From NCBI GenBank assembly GCA_964431495.1, contig CAYSJU010000031.1, positions 1 to 18,815 of the forward strand: a stretch of 18,815 nt of DNA, in the 5' to 3' direction. A program made the position numbers and the translations under genes. This stretch comes from CAYSJU01 sp964431495. Lineage in GTDB: Bacteria; Omnitrophota; Gorgyraeia; Tantalellales; Tantalellaceae. Under the pieces are notes generated by a model. That model was not told where the DNA came from and did no database searches. It saw only the letters and a list, made by a program, of their open reading frames with translations. Shown one piece after another: positions 15,201 to 18,815 of this stretch. Within the stretch, counting starts at the first letter, position 1, and the number at the start of each line of letters is the position of its first letter.

Positions 15201-15218
15201 GGTTTGATTTATCAAACC
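15201..15218 (+). other. Small perfect hairpin between the EamA and aminopeptidase genes
   Basis: GGTTTGAT (15201-15208), then TT, then ATCAAACC (15211-15218) form an eight-base perfect inverted repeat. There is no T-run after it, so it is not a standard intrinsic terminator. It lies 18 bases before the ATG at 15236 and could be a leader hairpin or a protein-binding site. Confidence 0.45.
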
Positions 15219-15235
15219 ACGGATAAACGGGAAAT

Positions 15236-16177
15236 ATGGTCTCACAAGACGCCATAAAAGCTGTTTTTGAAAAAGCTTTAAAATTAAAAGCCCATGAATC
15301 CTGCCTTATCGTGACTGATACGGTGAAAGAACATATAGGCCGTCCATTTTACGAACATGCCCGGCTTATCACTCCCAAATCCAGAATCATCGTAATAGAG
15401 CCCACACAGGAGCACGGCGCTGAACCCCCTCAGGACGTCGCGTCCGCAATGCTGGAATATGATGTTCAGCTCCTGATCACGCATAAATCACTTACCCATA
15501 CTTCTGCCCGGATAAAAGCATGCGAAAAAGGAGCACGTATAGCCTCAATGCCCACGATCACGGAGGATATAGCCAACAGATGCCTGGATATAGATTACGA
15601 AGCGCTTAAACAGGAATCTAACCGTATATACGGGATATTAAGCCAGGCAAAGACCGTCCGTATCACCACCGAGTTAGGGTCGGATGTGACAATGACGATC
15701 GGTTCCAGCAAGATACTGGGCAAAACCGGTGGGTTTATCGATCAGCCGGCTGTTGTTGGTAATCTCCCGGAAGGCGAGGTACATTTTTCGCCGGAGACTT
15801 GTGACGGAACCTTTGTCGTTGACGCGTCATTTCCTGACCTGGGCCTTTTAAGCTCCCCACTTACGTTCAGGGCCAAAGACGGCATGGTCTATGAGATCAC
15901 GGGTGAACGGTCCGAAGAGCTAATACAGCGGCTTGACCGTGTTGGACCCAGGGCATATAAGGTCGCGGAACTTGGCATAGGCCTGAATCCAAAGGCCAGA
16001 ATAATCGGAATCGTCCTTGAAGATGAAAAGGTCCTTGGGACCGTCCATATAGCCCTTGGGAACAATTGTTCCTATGGCGGGGATAATGACGTTCCTTTGC
16101 ACCTGGACGGAGTAATAACCAGGCCTGATATTTACGTGGACTCAAAGAAGCTGGTGGAAAAGGGCCGGTTTATTTGA
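15236..16177 (+). CDS. M29-type metalloaminopeptidase-like protein
   Basis: A 313-residue protein matching the C-terminal catalytic half of the thermophilic aminopeptidase T / AmpS family (peptidase family M29). These cleave N-terminal residues using two metal ions. Candidate ligands are all present in order: E181 in LPEGEV, E245 in VAELGIG, H271 in GTVHIALG, and H289 and D291 in LHLDG. The N-terminal part (1-170) is shorter than in classical members of about 410 residues. The related dioxygenase NicX shares the fold, so a non-peptidase reaction is possible. No strong Shine-Dalgarno sequence is seen before ATG (CGGGA at 15228-15232 is weak). It sits in the same-strand run, 54 bases from each neighbour. 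The family call is good, but the exact reaction is unsure. Confidence 0.82.
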   Translation: MVSQDAIKAVFEKALKLKAHESCLIVTDTVKEHIGRPFYEHARLITPKSRIIVIEPTQEHGAEPPQDVASAMLEYDVQLLITHKSLTHTSARIKACEKGARIASMPTITEDIANRCLDIDYEALKQESNRIYGILSQAKTVRITTELGSDVTMTIGSSKILGKTGGFIDQPAVVGNLPEGEVHFSPETCDGTFVVDASFPDLGLLSSPLTFRAKDGMVYEITGERSEELIQRLDRVGPRAYKVAELGIGLNPKARIIGIVLEDEKVLGTVHIALGNNCSYGGDNDVPLHLDGVITRPDIYVDSKKLVEKGRFI

Positions 16178-16231
16178 AGATTTACAAATTAAAGGTATAC
16201 TTTATTCCAGGTGTTTATCTGAAAGGACGTT

Positions 16232-16930
16232 ATGAAAGAAAAAGCAGTAGCTATAGTGCTCGCGGGCGGTTCCGGTACGCGGATGAAAACTGCATTCCCC
16301 AAACAATTCCTCAATTTAGCTGGTAAACCAATAATTATTCATACCCTTAATAATTTTGAAAATAATATAATTATTTCTGATATTGTTGTAATATGCTACA
16401 AGGATTGTGTGAGAAGATTAAATAGATTGATAAAAAAAAACAAGATAGAAAAAGCATGTAAAGTAGTTTCCGGGGGGAAGACGCGGCAGGAGTCTTCTTT
16501 TATAGGCCTGAATAATTGTCCGCCTGGAACAAAGTTTGTTCTGATACATGACGCTGTCCGGCCGTTTGTGGACGGTAATATCATTAAAAGGGCATTGGAT
16601 GCGGCAAAAAGGAGCGGGGCGGCAATAACCGCAGTTGAAGTTACAGATACAATCGTCAAGACAAGAAGGGGCGGTTTTGTTAAAGATATTCCTGATAGAA
16701 AAAGCTTGAAAAGGGTCCAGACTCCGCAGGGGTTCAAGTACAACCTTATTTACAGGGCCCATGAGATGGCCCTAAGAAAGGGCATTAAAAATGCCACGGA
16801 CGATGGCAGTTTGGTCCTGGCCATGGGAAGACCGGTGAAAGTTGTGGAGGGTTCAAGATTCAATATAAAGCTTACGGGAAAAAGTGATCTGTTATTGGCG
16901 GAAAGACTTGTTCGATCCAGTAAAAGATAA
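16232..16930 (+). CDS. ispD: 2-C-methyl-D-erythritol 4-phosphate cytidylyltransferase or close relative
   Basis: Transfers CMP from CTP to a sugar-alcohol phosphate. In IspD this is methylerythritol phosphate in the non-mevalonate isoprenoid pathway. The nucleotide-binding loop is LAGGSGTRM (10-18), with FPKQF (K24) after it. GGKTRQES (81-88), HDAVRP (106-111), RVQTPQGF (161-168), ATDDGSLV (188-195) and NIKLTG (211-216) complete the family pattern. The 232-residue length is normal. AAGGA at 16223-16227 precedes ATG. No ispF or other isoprenoid gene is beside it; instead the next two genes are polysaccharide export genes. A relative such as TarI, which makes CDP-ribitol, is therefore possible. 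The first 70 codons are clearly more AT-rich than the rest. The enzyme class is secure and the substrate less so. Confidence 0.85.
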   Translation: MKEKAVAIVLAGGSGTRMKTAFPKQFLNLAGKPIIIHTLNNFENNIIISDIVVICYKDCVRRLNRLIKKNKIEKACKVVSGGKTRQESSFIGLNNCPPGTKFVLIHDAVRPFVDGNIIKRALDAAKRSGAAITAVEVTDTIVKTRRGGFVKDIPDRKSLKRVQTPQGFKYNLIYRAHEMALRKGIKNATDDGSLVLAMGRPVKVVEGSRFNIKLTGKSDLLLAERLVRSSKR

Positions 16931-16949
16931 ACAGTGATCGGGGTGTTCT

Positions 16950-17795
16950 ATGAACTTAACCATAACAACGTATGAACCTGATAACTCTTTGAAAAAAGGA
17001 TATTTATCCATATTCAGAGATATATTAAGTGAGCTTAATAGAAACAGATGGCTTACCCAACAGCTCTTTAAAAGGAATTTTCTGGCCATGTATAAACAGT
17101 CTTTCATCGGGATATTTTGGGCTATTCTTTTACCGCTCATCAGCGTGGGTACGTTCATAATATTGAACAGATCCGGTATTTTTTCTGTCGGGGATATTGG
17201 AGTTCCTTATCCCATTTACGCGGTACTTGGGATAGCTTTCTGGCAGATTTTTTCAACGGGACTGATCGCAAGTTCAAACTCATTGGTCCTGGCAGGTCCG
17301 ATGATAGTGAAGATCAATTTTTCCAAGAAGTCTTTAGTAATTGCATCTGCCGCTCAGTCTATTATATCCTTTTTGATTCAATTCATATTGGTTTGTATCC
17401 TATTTATCTGTTACAGTTACTTGCCCAACATAAAGATTTTATTTTTTCCAATACTGTTGATACCACTGATTTTAATTACCCTTGGTCTGGGTTTTATTTT
17501 ATCGTTATTAAACGGAATTTTCAGAGATATTGGCAACATACTTTCCATACTAGTGACGTTTTTAATGTTTTTAACACCGGTTTTGTATGCAAAACCCAAA
17601 ATTGGCATCCTTGCACCTATTACGAGATACAATCCTTTATATTACTTGATTTCAGCGCCGAGGGATCTGATACTGACAGGTGCGATCCCTGAATGGAAGG
17701 GTTTTTTAGTCGCAAGTATCATATCTTTCGTTGTTTTTATAGTCTGCCTGGTCGGGTTCCACCTGACAGAAACGAGAGTGGCGGAGAGAATATAA
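16950..17795 (+). CDS. ABC-2 type polysaccharide exporter permease (Wzm-like)
   Basis: An inner-membrane permease of 281 residues with six or so hydrophobic helices starting at about residue 50. The cytoplasmic N-terminus carries the family pattern LFKRNFLAMYKQSFIGIFWA. YAVLGIAFWQIF, GLGFILSLLNGIFRDIGNIL and the final LTPVLYAKP ... YNPLYYLI segments are typical of O-antigen, capsule and teichoic-acid exporters. GGGGTG at 16939-16944 precedes ATG. The ATPase gene starts one base after its stop (TAA then G then ATG), as is usual for Wzm/Wzt pairs. The complex would move a finished lipid-linked glycan across the inner membrane. Codon use is AT-rich, like the start of the preceding gene. Confidence 0.93.
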   Translation: MNLTITTYEPDNSLKKGYLSIFRDILSELNRNRWLTQQLFKRNFLAMYKQSFIGIFWAILLPLISVGTFIILNRSGIFSVGDIGVPYPIYAVLGIAFWQIFSTGLIASSNSLVLAGPMIVKINFSKKSLVIASAAQSIISFLIQFILVCILFICYSYLPNIKILFFPILLIPLILITLGLGFILSLLNGIFRDIGNILSILVTFLMFLTPVLYAKPKIGILAPITRYNPLYYLISAPRDLILTGAIPEWKGFLVASIISFVVFIVCLVGFHLTETRVAERI

Positions 17796-17796
17796 G

Positions 17797-18815
17797 ATGA
17801 ACGACAAAATCGCCGTAAAAGTCGAGCATGTCTCGAAAAAATATTGCAAATCATTAAAACGGTCCATGTTTTATGGCGTGAAGGACATTGTGAGGAACAT
17901 GCTTGGCATGAGCTCCCATTCTGGCAGGTTGAGAAAAGCTGAATTCTGGGGGGCTGACGATATTTCATTTGAGCTAAAAAGAGGAGAAGTACTGGGAATT
18001 ATTGGCCCCAATGGCGCGGGTAAAACAACGATGCTCAAGATGATTAATGGTATTTTCTGGCCGGACAACGGAAAGATAACTGTTAACGGTCGAGTAGGTG
18101 CACTTATAGATGTAGGTGCAGGGTTTCATCCATTGCTTACGGGCAGAGAGAACATCTATCTCAATGCTGCAGTACTGGGAATGACAAAACGGGAAGTACA
18201 GGCAAAATTCGATTTCATAGTCGCGTTTGCCGATATTGGCGATTTTCTGGATACACCGGTAAAATTTTATTCAAGCGGCATGCTTGTGAGATTGGGATTT
18301 GCGGTGGCAGCGCATTGCGAGCCGGATATCCTTTTAGTGGATGAGGTTTTAGCGGTGGGGGATATATCTTTTCGGGCAAAATGCTACAACAAGATTGCGG
18401 AATTAATGAAAAATTGTTCAGTTGTTATGGTATCGCACGACATGGCCGCGATCGCCCGCATATCTTCCGAATGCATAGTCCTTAAGGATGGAAAGTTTCT
18501 CTTTCAGGGGCCGCCGGAAGAGGCAGTTCAACACTATCTTGCTTCTTATGGAGAGGAGAGGCCTGTCGCTCAATATCCGATGGGAAGTGGCGAAGCAGTA
18601 GTAGAGAGCATAAAGATTTATAATTCACAAAAAATGGAAACTGAAACACTTCCACATGGCGATTCTATGACGGTCTCATTCGATGTAAAGGTCGAACCCG
18701 AATATAAGAATTTTGTAGTTTCGATAACATTTGTGAATCAGATAATGCAGCTCGTTGCCCAGTGCCATTCCGGCTACAATAATGTAGTTCTGCAAAATGA
18801 TGGACGCTTAAGAAA
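17797..18815 (+). CDS. ABC exporter ATPase with C-terminal glycan-binding domain (Wzt-like), cut by the window edge
   Basis: The open frame runs to the end of the window (339 complete codons, no stop). The nucleotide-binding domain has Walker A GPNGAGKTT (70-78), the ABC signature YSSGM (158-162) and Walker B ILLVDE (178-183), then D-loop AVGD and H-loop H214 in MVSHD. The N-terminal part includes the longer insertion (about 20-48) typical of the TagH/Wzt group. From about residue 245 a second domain begins, rich in beta strands (AVVESIKIYN, TVSFDVKVEP), the expected position of the Wzt carbohydrate-binding domain. The start ATG lies one base after the permease stop. It powers export of the glycan and may recognise its terminal modification. 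Specificity cannot be told from this fragment. Confidence 0.93.
   Translation, partial: MNDKIAVKVEHVSKKYCKSLKRSMFYGVKDIVRNMLGMSSHSGRLRKAEFWGADDISFELKRGEVLGIIGPNGAGKTTMLKMINGIFWPDNGKITVNGRVGALIDVGAGFHPLLTGRENIYLNAAVLGMTKREVQAKFDFIVAFADIGDFLDTPVKFYSSGMLVRLGFAVAAHCEPDILLVDEVLAVGDISFRAKCYNKIAELMKNCSVVMVSHDMAAIARISSECIVLKDGKFLFQGPPEEAVQHYLASYGEERPVAQYPMGSGEAVVESIKIYNSQKMETETLPHGDSMTVSFDVKVEPEYKNFVVSITFVNQIMQLVAQCHSGYNNVVLQNDGRLR

Noticed and set aside
17117..17692. 191-codon open frame within the permease gene
   Set aside because: It is in another frame of a secure transporter gene and has no family resemblance.

Overview
The window is a gene-dense stretch of bacterial DNA with no RNA genes and no CRISPR array visible. 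The outer-envelope genes (a Wzm/Wzt-type polysaccharide ABC exporter, a periplasmic-sensing histidine kinase, LemA and TPM proteins, a secreted 1130-residue protein) point to a didermic bacterium. The large, poorly recognisable secreted protein, the style of the adenylate ligase/aminotransferase genes and the dispersed ~60 bp palindromes built on AATAGGGACAGCGACC remind me of Omnitrophota (or a related PVC lineage). That assignment is from memory of the style and is tentative. Most genes have clear Shine-Dalgarno sequences (AGGAGG-like).

Layout. (1) 52-3444: a secreted 1130-residue protein with a HEIGH zinc-peptidase motif, preceded by an extended -10 promoter. (2) 3627-7039: a compact three-gene operon of a MtnX-like HAD phosphatase, a class III PLP aminotransferase and a PaaK-like adenylate-forming ligase. 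This looks like a small undescribed biosynthetic unit. (3) 7095-7703 on the minus strand: a four-helix membrane protein of unknown function. (4) 7929-9522: a BaiN/HI0933-type flavoprotein followed by an exported FMN-binding-domain protein. (5) 9548-11894 on the minus strand: a histidine kinase with a family-3 solute-binding sensor domain, followed by gpmA. (6) 12141 to the right edge, all plus strand with gaps of at most 54 nt: a YdjM-like membrane protein, a nucleotidyltransferase-fold protein, a TPM protein, LemA, a single-domain EamA transporter, an M29-type aminopeptidase, IspD (or a relative), a Wzm-type permease and a Wzt-type ATPase cut by the window end.

The feature that most repays attention is the set of four near-identical palindromes at 3455-3518, 7034-7095, 7843-7912 and 12010-12059. 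Each sits in one of the four longest intergenic gaps. The arms are conserved to the base over the 16-nt core, while the loops vary in length. One copy supplies the stop codon of the ligase gene and abuts the stop codon of the convergent gene. Another sits in the presumed 5' untranslated region of the flavoprotein gene. No transposase is present in the window, so if these are mobile they must be moved in trans.

The right-hand part probably begins a surface-polysaccharide locus (cytidylyltransferase plus Wzm/Wzt) that continues beyond the window.
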